A stretch of DNA of 64,000 bases from an uncultured Flavobacteriaceae bacterium. GTDB lineage: Bacteria; Bacteroidota; Bacteroidia; Flavobacteriales; Flavobacteriaceae. The DNA is taken from assembly GCA_947498845.1 (NCBI GenBank), contig CANMLX010000002.1, positions 124,001 through 188,000 of the forward strand, in the 5' to 3' direction. Position numbers and translations under genes: made by a program. The notes below the pieces were generated by a model. The model saw only the letters and a list, made by a program, of their open reading frames with translations, did not search any database and had not been told where the DNA came from. Shown in pieces: positions 1-9,200 of this stretch. The stretch's first letter is position 1, and each line of letters begins with the position of its first letter.

Positions 1-915
1 GGTATAGCATTGTGAGTAATTTATGGTGACATTGACCGTATTAAAACCTATTCCGTTTGAAAAATGATTGTTTACATCGTTGTATCTAGTAATTCGCTCA
101 AATACACCATTGGTAATTTGGGTCTCTTCTCCTGAATTGGTATTAGCACCCACAATAATTACATCTCTCATAAATACGTCCTCAGAACCTTGATGAATCC
201 GTAATCCATTTTTAGCATTTACATTAGAATTAAAGTATGAGTCAACTACAACCAAATTTTGAATAGATTGAAATCTATTGTTCTGCGCATCGGATTCCAA
301 GCGAACATTGGCCAGAATGAGATTTCTACCTCTAAAGTCAGTTCCATTCTTTCCCTGGATAAATAGTGCCCAATCCCCATTAAAATCCCCGTTGACAACC
401 TCTAAAGTTGAGTTTATTAATGCCACTCGGTTCCATCCTGTAACTGGGCCTGAGAAGTTATTTAATTCACCTCCATTTGTGATGGAGTGTAAATTATCTA
501 TAAGTACATCACCATTACTATTCATAACAACTGGTCCTGTGGTAACAAGACCACCTTGCCACTTTATTCGAGTGCCCGTAAAGGTTAAACTACCCTGAAT
601 TTCTGCTCCATCTTCTAAGATGAACTCACAATCATCACAAGTGATATTGACACCATTATAAATTCCAGCTGCTACTTTGGCTGACGTGCCATTGGTTGAT
701 ATGGCTTCTTGTAATTCAGCATTGGTAAATATCTCTCTTTGCTCTGTAATTCTTGGTTCAAGAGGCCATTCTATATCTTTAGCAATATCTGGAAGTGTTC
801 CTAAGTCATATATAGGGGTTTCAGAGTTTCCTGGCTGAACCGAGTCATCACTGGAATTACATCCGATTGCTAAGATTACAATTGATGATAAGAGTATTAA
901 GGTTGTATTTCTCAT
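1..915 (-). CDS. Beta-helix lipoprotein, 5' part only
   Basis: The gene starts at 915 and runs off the left edge, so only the first 305 codons are visible. The N-terminus is a lipoprotein signal: a hydrophobic stretch followed by LAIGC, with the lipid-attached Cys near residue 19 and an acidic SSDDS tail behind it. After about residue 55 the sequence becomes a series of short beta-strand-like turns rich in Asn, Gly, Val and Ile (for example AAGIYNGVNI and EIQGSLTFTGTRIKWQGG), the pattern of a right-handed parallel beta-helix. Such proteins are often polysaccharide-binding or lyase-like, but no catalytic motif can be assigned from this part. It is the most upstream gene of its transcript here: the region 916-1265 in front of it has no gene. 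Surface or periplasm-facing location is inferred. Confidence 0.82.
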   Translation of the reverse strand, partial: MRNTTLILLSSIVILAIGCNSSDDSVQPGNSETPIYDLGTLPDIAKDIEWPLEPRITEQREIFTNAELQEAISTNGTSAKVAAGIYNGVNITCDDCEFILEDGAEIQGSLTFTGTRIKWQGGLVTTGPVVMNSNGDVLIDNLHSITNGGELNNFSGPVTGWNRVALINSTLEVVNGDFNGDWALFIQGKNGTDFRGRNLILANVRLESDAQNNRFQSIQNLVVVDSYFNSNVNAKNGLRIHQGSEDVFMRDVIIVGANTNSGEETQITNGVFERITRYNDVNNHFSNGIGFNTVNVTINYSQCYT

Positions 916-1171
916 CAGTTTTTGATTTGGATAGGAACAAATTTAACAAACTGATTTTATATAGCTACTAGTTTTTATTTAAAACTAGATTAATTATTTT
1001 AAGTTTTAACTAAAAATTATTGGATATAAGTACCTATTTCGTTTTTAACATAGCTAAATTTCATCAAAAATGTTAAAGTATAGTTAAAAAGGGGCTAATT
1101 CGGTGTCTCTAAATTTTTAGACCTCTTGAAACCCCTTTTAAAAACTGATAAAGTAGAGATTATGGATAGTT

Positions 1172-1184
1172 CCTCTTTCTCCGC
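1172..1184 (+). other. tRNA-Ser 3'-end-like fragment (possible att remnant)
   Basis: The bases CCTCTTTCTCCGC resemble the last part of the T arm and acceptor stem of a bacterial tRNA-Ser. No tRNA body lies upstream. About 20 bases further on is a terminator oriented the same way. A 3' tRNA fragment without its body is what an integrating element leaves at its far attachment site. The match is short, so chance cannot be excluded. Confidence 0.3.
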
Positions 1185-1206
1185 TGAGAATTTACTAAAT
1201 TCTACC

Positions 1207-1240
1207 AAAAGCCCGTAAACATTATGTTTATGGGCTTTTT
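1207..1240 (+). terminator. Rho-independent terminator hairpin
   Basis: A long stem is formed by AAAAGCCCGTAAACAT and TATGTTTATGGGCTTTT with almost no loop. The plus strand continues into a run of T (TTTTTTAATTTTTT), the minus strand into TTTT. It can end hipA transcription on the minus strand, but the better T-tract faces plus, where no complete gene precedes it. This fits the idea that it once terminated a plus-strand tRNA. Confidence 0.7.
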
Positions 1241-1265
1241 TAATTTTTTGTCTTTTTTGTTTAAT

Positions 1266-2528
1266 TTACGTTATTACAACAAAGTCTTTTCCTATTTTGC
1301 TAATAATATTTTCTGGAATTTCCAATTCCTTGGCAAGCTCTATCCATCTTGGGATCAATGACAATACATCATCAATAATTCCTTTGGGATTCTTAATGAT
1401 AAACTCTTCTGCAATTGCAAGCAAATCTTTTAAAGTAATCTCAGTACGCATACCATTAATAGATAAAGCTCTGGAGGTCGTCTTAAATGTAAATAGAGGA
1501 TTGAGCGCATATGTAAGATCATATGCAGGTGCCAAGTTCCAACTATCTTTTTCTTTGTTATAAATAAAACTGTGGTTCTTTAAATGGTCATCCACATTTC
1601 TAAATACTACATTAAATACCATACGCTTGAACAGTTCCTGTAAATCTTTGTGTGGCACTTCTAATCCTAAGGCTACTTTAAAAACATTCTCATACGATGA
1701 GTTTTCTGGCTGACTTTTAAAATCCCAACCTGTTAAACCTGTAACAGTCAATACGTGCTGTTTTTCTCCGTGTTGTCTATCATATCTTAGTGTAGCAAAG
1801 TGCTTATTTTCAATGAGCTTAGAAGGCATCATATCTATACCTGCTTCTTGTGCTAATAAATAATAGGCGTATTCTACTTTTTCTTTGTTGTAACCATCGT
1901 TATCATCAAGGTGTAGCTTTACCAAATAGTGATGGTAGTCTTCACTTGTTTCTCTGTCTCCTTCTATGATTTTACCAGTTTTTTTATGCTCTGATATCAA
2001 GATTTTAGGCCTAGCTCCACCTGCGGAAGTTCCTATTTTAAACACATTAAGTAAAGATAATTCATCAAGAGCTGCTCCAGACGTATCCTCTTTTAATTTT
2101 AATACCTTTTCTAAGATGGTAATAATGTCTTCAATGTTTATAGATGATGTATTGGGTAGCTCTTTTACGGGTTTGTACTCTAAGGCTCCCATACCACGGT
2201 CAGCCACATAAGCCAATTGTTCCAATGGTGTCACTTTTTGTATGCCTCTTGAAGTTAACCACTCTTGGAAAATGATATTTCCAAAGGTATCTGGCAGGGA
2301 ATCGGCTATCATGGGCGGTAAACCTTGAAATGTTTCTTGCTGGTATTCGGTAAATACCTGCGTTGGTTTGGTACGTTTGAAAATAAAGGGGAAAAGTTTT
2401 GAGTATTTTCCAGACTCTAAGAATTCAGGATTATATTGAAAAAAGGATTTACCCTGATCTATATCAAAACCTAATTTGCCAATCTCTTGGCCAAAAGCAA
2501 TTACATCTATAATTTTATCTCTAGCCAT
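1266..2528 (-). CDS. hipA: HipA-family kinase toxin
   Basis: A 420-aa protein of the HipA serine/threonine kinase family, the toxin of type II HipBA modules, which in characterised members phosphorylates glutamyl-tRNA synthetase or other targets and stops growth. The N-terminal part (residues about 1-115) fits the HipA N1 subdomain. The Gly-rich nucleotide-binding loop GTSAGGARPK lies near residue 166. The catalytic loop NVDDHLKNHSF lies near residue 310 and is followed by LAPAYDL, the metal-binding motif that takes the place of DFG. All key kinase elements appear intact, so the toxin is probably active. The gene starts 3 bp after the stop of the HTH antitoxin gene, which is transcribed first. 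Its substrate in this organism is unknown. Confidence 0.93.
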   Translation of the reverse strand: MARDKIIDVIAFGQEIGKLGFDIDQGKSFFQYNPEFLESGKYSKLFPFIFKRTKPTQVFTEYQQETFQGLPPMIADSLPDTFGNIIFQEWLTSRGIQKVTPLEQLAYVADRGMGALEYKPVKELPNTSSINIEDIITILEKVLKLKEDTSGAALDELSLLNVFKIGTSAGGARPKILISEHKKTGKIIEGDRETSEDYHHYLVKLHLDDNDGYNKEKVEYAYYLLAQEAGIDMMPSKLIENKHFATLRYDRQHGEKQHVLTVTGLTGWDFKSQPENSSYENVFKVALGLEVPHKDLQELFKRMVFNVVFRNVDDHLKNHSFIYNKEKDSWNLAPAYDLTYALNPLFTFKTTSRALSINGMRTEITLKDLLAIAEEFIIKNPKGIIDDVLSLIPRWIELAKELEIPENIISKIGKDFVVIT

Positions 2529-2531
2529 CTA

Positions 2532-2795
2532 TTAATACAATGAAATGTCATTTTGATCAACAATGACTTTATCTATTTGATTGGCTATAGATTGTAGTAA
2601 TCCAAAATGATTTGCTACTTTTAAAATAGTATCGAGCGTAGCATTTTTACCATTCTCGATGTTTTGAATGGTGGTGCTAGAGACATCAAGCACTTCCGCA
2701 AGTTCGTCTCTAGATAGCGCATTTAATTTACGAAGTGCCTTACACACCTCGCCGATCTTGACTTTCACATCTTTTATTGTAGTAACCTCTAACAT
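2532..2795 (-). CDS. hipB: HipB-like XRE antitoxin/regulator
   Basis: An 87-aa protein with a helix-turn-helix of the XRE/Cro class at about residues 13-65, including LSRDELAEVLDVSSTTIQNI and the following IENGKNATLDTILKVANHFG, typical of HipB-type DNA-binding antitoxins. It lies directly upstream of hipA on the same strand with only 3 bp between them, the usual antitoxin-first order. In known systems HipB binds operators in its own promoter and holds HipA inactive. An inverted repeat just upstream (2807-2849) is the likely operator. ATG at 2795 is the only reasonable start. Confidence 0.9.
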   Translation of the reverse strand: MLEVTTIKDVKVKIGEVCKALRKLNALSRDELAEVLDVSSTTIQNIENGKNATLDTILKVANHFGLLQSIANQIDKVIVDQNDISLY

Positions 2796-2806
2796 ATTAT
2801 ACCAAT

Positions 2807-2849
2807 ATAATGGTTAAATATACATATTTTAATTAATATTTACCATTAT
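2807..2849. promoter_or_regulatory. Putative HipB operator (inverted repeat)
   Basis: ATAATGGTTAAATA at 2807-2820 is mirrored by TATTTACCATTAT at 2837-2849, with one base of difference. ACCA-N6-TGGT dyads are also visible in the left arm (2801-2814). The site sits immediately upstream of the hipB start, where HipB-type regulators bind to autoregulate. The function is inferred from position. Confidence 0.5.
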
Positions 2850-2919
2850 AATACCAAATATATTATTTATAGAGTTACTATTCTGAGCTTTATCGTATGA
2901 AAGTAGAGAGATTCAACTT

Positions 2920-2974
2920 TAGTAAACTTTTGAGAAAAATATCACTTTTTGATACTAATCTCATAAGTTTACTA
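2920..2974. repeat. Inverted repeat, 16 bp arms
   Basis: TAGTAAACTTTTGAGA (2920-2935) and TCTCATAAGTTTACTA (2959-2974) form arms with one mismatch and a 23-base spacer. The symmetry extends outward into CTTT/AAAG. There is no T-tract, so a terminator is unlikely. Function unknown. Confidence 0.5.
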
Positions 2975-3067
2975 TAAAGTCTTTGTAATAATATAGTTTG
3001 AATTCATTGGTCTCAAATTTAGTCGAAACTATGTACTTTAGTGCATTTCGCTTTAGCTTCTAAAAAC

Positions 3068-3174
3068 TTTTGACACGAATTACACGAATTTACACAGATT
3101 TGATTACGTATTTCACCTGGCAGACTTTCAGTCTGCGAACCAAACCTATGGACTTACAGTCCATAGGTTTGGTT
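3068..3174. repeat. Repeat block with paired hairpins downstream of the Tc operon
   Basis: The block starts with near-iterated units around ACACGAATTACACGAATT (3073-3090), followed by a 6-bp hairpin CAGACT-TTC-AGTCTG (3121-3135) and a perfect 17-bp stem (3138-3154 with 3158-3174, loop TAC). Similar strings are, from memory, common dispersed repeats in flavobacterial genomes. The hairpin lies about 50 bp after the TcA stop and may stabilise or end the operon transcript, although it has no T-tract. Confidence 0.55.
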
Positions 3175-3223
3175 AGACGAATTTGTACATTCAGCTCTCA
3201 TAAATTTCCCAAAATTCAATACG

Positions 3224-6200
3224 TTATTCCCATTCATACCCTAATAGCAGATAGAATTCCTCTACCTCATTATCTTCCAACATATTTCCTGTAGGGGATT
3301 CTACAATCAAATTCCAAAAAATGTCATTGGAAAAATCTAATGAGATACTATCTGCAGAGGTATCTTTTACAGCATAATGCAAATTACCATATTCGGTTAC
3401 TTGAGTAAGCGTCATTTTATTAACTCCAGCTGGTGGCGGTGTTGGTAGTGGTGGGTTAAATGCTATTTCATAATCCCCTTGCTCTTTACACTTAGCCATA
3501 AGTGCTATTGAATTTACTTTTATTGTATGCTCCTTATCTCTATATGGGAAAAGGTGTTCTGTTATTTGAAATGACATTGCATTAACATCTACACCATCAT
3601 TTGGATGTATCATTTTATACCAACTAGACGCAAATTCTCGTTTTAGGTCAATAATTTTAAAGGATGGCGTACCATCATCTTTACCAAAGTATTCTTTAAG
3701 ATTAGCTATAGCTGCCTCTTTTAATGTTCCTCCTGCTTCTCGTGCTGTATATTGAATACTTACAATAGCATCTGTAATAGTTGAAAAATCAAATTGTCTC
3801 AAAGCCTTTCCAAAATCAGGATCATTAGCGTCATTAAACAAATCTATAGTCCAATCACTAATAACGCCTGCGCCTTCAAAAGGTAAGTAACGTTCATCTC
3901 TAAAATCTAGTTGAAATAACCCACTATCACCCTGCGCACTACTCGTTGCTATAGATTTTATTGGAATATTGTTTTGTACAAACCTACTATCACTTACCCA
4001 AGTACCTTCCTCATTATTATGTTCATAGCCATCTAGCAACTCTGTTTTTACACGAATATGGTTCTTTAAAATACGTAGTGAAGCCGATATGGTAGTATAA
4101 GGTCCTGTAACACAAGGAATAGAAATACTAACAGATTTTATGCGTCTAAAATAATGTCCTGGAAAATCGAGATCAAACAGTTCTTCTGGAAAGGTAAAGA
4201 AACATTTACCGGTCTCTTTTAATTTTACCAGTGCTAATGGGTCTAATAAACGTAACGAAACATGCTTGGTTAGTTCTAATTCTCTTTTATTTTGATCCAT
4301 ATAGGCAGATTCAAGTTTTCTTAAATCATACTGTAACCTATCTCCTGAGAGTAATCCTTTTTTAAGGCTATCCCAGTATCCAAATTTTATAAAGCTGGAA
4401 TCTTGTACGCCCAATTCAAAACGGTAGCATCGTTCTGCTTTTTTGGCCAAATCGTACGCTTGCTTATAACTTTTAAAATAGACTTGCGATACTTGACCTA
4501 CCATCCACTGGTACAATTCTTTGTTGGTGTATTTAGATTTCATATAATCGTCTACCTCTTCAGAATGTTTTATTTGAAGTTTTTGATTGTCCAATTCTTT
4601 TTCTGCAACTGTGATTCTCAATTCCGAAGCTTTAATTTGTTCGTCTATTTGTATCAATTCCTGATCTGCTATATCCTTTTGAAAATCCCATTCTTCTTGT
4701 CTCCTTTGGTAGCTGGCAATAGTATTAGCCATACTAGCAGATTTGTCTAATATAGTCGCAATATTGTATAAGCCATTGGCGCCCCGTTCCGCAGCATTAC
4801 CAGCACTATTACCTCCTGTTTCTGCTGTAAAATGAGGGCTGCCTCCAAATCCAGATGCACCCATTTTAAAATCGGGAATTATAAACATAACTCCTGCTAA
4901 AACATCGGCTACTGTACCAATGGTATGAGATACAATAGAAAGACCACTAAGTACTGTTCCTACAATCTCACCTGCATTCATAAAGTCTTTACCGCCGTAA
5001 TAATCTCTTTTTATTTCTGTAAGTGTTTTACTTTCTTTTAAAGCGTCTAGATTTATTTTGGCTTCTTCTATTTGTACTTCCCGTACCGTACGAATTGCAT
5101 CCAATAACTTATATTCATGTTGCTGTCTCAACAATACTAATTCTTCGGCATCTTTTTTCTCTAAAGCTGAAAGCAAAGCAGATCCCAAAGATTTTACATC
5201 ATTGCAAACTTCGTTTGCTTTTTGTAACAGTGTTTGAAATCTATAATATGGCAAAGGTGTATTTAAATCTGCTATAGCACCTGCAATATCCATACCTCCT
5301 GCTACTGCTTTTACCAAAGCACCTGGATCTATTTCTGGTTCAAAAAGAGATAATTGCCTCACTACCCCTTCAATATTCATACAATTACGAATTTTGAATA
5401 AGCGATCTGCAACCACATCCCAATAACCAAGTAATTTATCATTTTTAGGAATACAAAAATATAGCGTAGGAATTGGGGGTAAACTACTGGTGTCTTCATC
5501 TCCTGCAGGTAAGGCGGGGATATAATTTTCTACTTCTATTAAAGCATTACTAAAATCGTCAAAATCATTTTCAAGTTCATTGTAAGTTTCTATAGGTGGT
5601 TTTACTTGTGGCGGAATATTTTTTGGTTTTGGCCCTAATAACTCAGCAGCTAAAACATATAACTGGGTAGCCTCATTAATAGACTCCATAGAGTCCTGTC
5701 TAAAGAGATAATCTCCCCAAGCTATGAGATTATCCAAATACTTCATAAACACTGTTTTCTGATAAGCTACCGTTCTATATTGGGCGATACGGTGTGGCTC
5801 AAATGGATTGTATCGCCAGTCGCTTACTTGCCCTATCAAATCACTTTTAAATTCGGCATCGCCTGGCTCATCACCAGCTAATACGCTTAAAATAGTATCA
5901 ATACGTTGTTTAGAATATTCTTGATTACTTGTTAGAAAAAAAGGCTTAGTAATCCAATACTTTTGTGGTGCAGGAGCGTTTGTGCCATTTGGTAAGGTGC
6001 CTTCCACTCCTATAGGATTAAAAATATAATGGTACCATTCCATTGCTTCTTCAAAGCGTTGATTTTTACTTAAGCTATTAGCAATATGTAATGGCGTATG
6101 GTAAAATAGCTCCCAATTATAAGGTGAATAGCTACCGTCTGGTGAAAAATCTACCTCTTCTTTTGGATAATATTTGCCTTGATTAAAATCGAACACTTTA

Positions 6201-9200
6201 TTGGTAGGCGAATATCGCTTTGTAAAATTAAGTGGCCCTTCCATTAATTGTGTTTCCCTGCTTAACATAGCGGGAATACCTTTATTAGGATTATATACTT
6301 TTTTAATAAAATCGCAAACAAACGGATGGTAGAAATTCTTAAAATGGTATTTCCTTGAATTAAATAGACTTAACGATGCATTCCCTAAGTATATTTTAAA
6401 GATTTGCATGTAAAATCTAACGGTTAAATCTCTTAATTCTTCATCTGTAATTGTTGTTACTGGGTCTTCATTAAGGTACTGTATCAAAAAATTTGCTGCT
6501 GCTACTTTCTGTGCTTGAGTAAACACACTCAAATCGATGTTATCCACCATAGTTCTCAATGCGCCTTCGGCTGCCCCTTCAAACTCTCTAAAGCCCTCTT
6601 TTATATCTGGATAATACAACTTTGTTTTTCCTTCTTCTCCAAAGAATGCATCTATAGCAGAATTTCCCCTACCTAAATCTACCATTGGAAATGCTACAAA
6701 AGTTTTATGTCTGTCTGCATAGAAAAAAGGTAACCACGAGCCTAAGGGGATTGTAATACCATCAGAAACATTAGGAAGTAGGTTATCTAAACCTAGTAAA
6801 TATTTATCAAGATAAGAAAAATGCCATGCAAAGTGCGAATTAAATAACCCTGGTGTTTTTTGTAATATCTCATATAAATTACTACCATCATTATTTAACG
6901 TATTTTGAACCAAAGAAAAGTCTCTTGGATTATCGCTTCTATACGGATCTTCATTATAATCCTGCGCTTCCGCAAGACTTTGATCCGGGTAGGTTATATG
7001 AGTAAAGAACCCTGGAATACTAGACTTTACAGGAACACCTTCGCAACCAAATAGCTCAAAAGCACCATACATCCCTCCTTCATATCGTATCCCAACTTTA
7101 CCATCAAAATCACTACGATCTATAGGGTAAAACTTTAAGGAAGCTCTATCAAACGAATCTGTAGACGAAAATGATTCATCATAATCTTTAGAGACTTTTT
7201 TAGGCATCCAGATATTATTGCGATACTCAGTTCCTGCCAGTCGCAATTGGGTTTTCTTCATCGTTTTTTCAATAGTTGCCGAGCTATCATCTGCGTCTGG
7301 TATTGATGTTGTATTGTTTGCTTCTTCATCTGGTACTTCTTGAAATTCTGGCCAAAATAAATACAAACGTTTATTAACTACCATAGGAATCAAATGGTCT
7401 CCCTGAATATCTACTTCTATTTTCTCCCAAGGTGTCCACAATCGATAATCAAACTTACGGTAATAATAAATGTGAGGGTCTGCATTTGCCGAACGTCCAA
7501 ACACATGAATAAAGGTTTGGTCTGCATCATCTTCGTGGTAAAAACCTGCAATATCTAGTCGAGCAACATCATTTAATTTATCCAGATAATTTAAATAGGC
7601 TTTTTCTACATTTAGTTGTGTGATCTCATTCTGCAGCAATTCATTTTCTAAATCCTGAAAAAACGATGATTTATCTTTACGCAACTCTGGTTCTATCCAA
7701 TTTTCAGGATACAAAAATACTTTTCTATTGGCTTCCCATACGCGATATTTTCGCATCCATTTCCACCATTTCCATGCACTATCACCATCATCTCCATCTG
7801 CTTTTACAGTTACATCTGGTTCTAACCCCATAAAACAGCGTTGAACAAATAATTGTACAGAGCCTGAAGCTTGTACTAATCTGGATGTAAGCATACATGA
7901 ATTCATTTCTGTATCCAGTAAATAGTAAGCATATAAATCATTAGTGTTTTCCCATTTGCCAGAAGGCGCATCTGTTGGTTTAGGCTGTGCTAATAAATAA
8001 GCAGACAGCGCATCTCGTTTTTGTTCACGAATCTCATCCTGAATTTCGGTACTAATAGTTAACCAGGTTTCTGTACCATATTTAGACCTAAGCAATTGCT
8101 TAAGTATCGCTGCTTCATTCTCATTTTGCGTGGCATTTGCAAAAGCTAAAGCAGTTACAACACTTGCATTTAACTGATCTAGAAGTTTCATCGATTTCCA
8201 GATGCGCTCCCAGTTTGTTATCAATAAATAATCTGTATGATAAGTAAGAGCTACATTATCAATCCAAGTTTCCACCTCAACTGCCAACCATTCTGTGAGC
8301 TCTTCTACCTCAACAGAAAACGCAGTTTTATCTGTATATTCTAAATCATTAAGTTTGCTTATTATTTTAAGTATACTTAGCTCATCATGTTTAAAACGTG
8401 CATTAAAGACAAACAATTTTTCTGTTTGTATCACCTCATCTAATGATGCAATATTCCCTATGGCATCTACAGGTAGTTTATTAAAGTCTAATGTTTGTGA
8501 TGGATTATGGTATTTAATTAGCCATTCTACATCTTCGAAACCTAAATTCCATTTGTTAATAAACATACCTACTCTGGATAACCAATGATACGTGTCGAAT
8601 GTATCTTTTGAAGTTGTATAATCTACGACTCCTGTAGTTGCTCCAAAAGTATCTTTAATGTGTATAAAAATGCTTTCGGCACCTATAATTTGATATGCTT
8701 TTATAAGCTTCTCCACCACGCTTTCGGTAAGATCTAACGCTACACTTAATTGACTAACAATAGTGATTTCACTGTCTTTTTCTAATAAAAAGTTCAATAA
8801 TTTCTGTATGCCTGTAGCAAGGTGTATTTCAAAGAAATTTGCTACCGAATAATCTAAATCTGCAGGAGCTATCCAAAGTTTAGCAGCATCAAAAACACCA
8901 TTTATTGGTTGTGTATATATACTATTAATAGCATTTAAATAATCTACATCTGTAGACAGTATATCTAGTGCTGCTTTCTCAGCCTTAGTCATGATACCAG
9001 AAAACTCAATTCTTTTTTCTTGTACGTTAAATACAATTTTTGAAGCTATTTCTTCTGCTAGTTGATTCTTAAAATCAATTGTGCTAGGTAAATTAGATAA
9101 AGGTGCTTCAAATTTTTCTTCATAGAATTTAAGTGCCAATCTTGGTTGTTGATACAACTCCTCTATAGCTTCTTGATAAGATACAATGCCTGTTACAGCT

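Larger units (their letters stand above)
916..1265. other. Gene-free stretch with tRNA-Ser-like fragment and terminator
   Basis: No open reading frame of credible size lies here. The part next to the lipoprotein gene is AT-rich and probably carries its promoter. The rest holds a short fragment like the 3' end of a tRNA-Ser (1172-1184) and a strong hairpin terminator (1207-1240), both listed separately. Confidence 0.6.
2796..3223. other. Gene-free stretch with several inverted repeats
   Basis: This stretch lies between the hipB start and the 3' end of the TcA gene. It holds the probable hip operator, a 16-bp inverted repeat at 2920-2974, and a repeat block at 3068-3174 ending in a perfect 17-bp hairpin. 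Short reading frames on the plus strand here run over the hairpins and into antisense of the toxin gene and are not believable genes. Confidence 0.6.

Noticed and set aside
278..598. 106-codon plus-strand frame at the left end
   Set aside because: Antisense to the beta-helix lipoprotein gene, which has a good signal peptide and consistent coding pattern.
3138..3174. Rho-independent terminator call for the 17-bp hairpin after TcA
   Set aside because: The stem is strong but no run of T follows on the minus strand, so it was listed as a repeat instead.
3070..3294. Plus-strand frame of 74 codons across the hairpin block
   Set aside because: It translates the dispersed repeat and hairpin and then runs antisense into TcA; such frames arise from the repeat itself.
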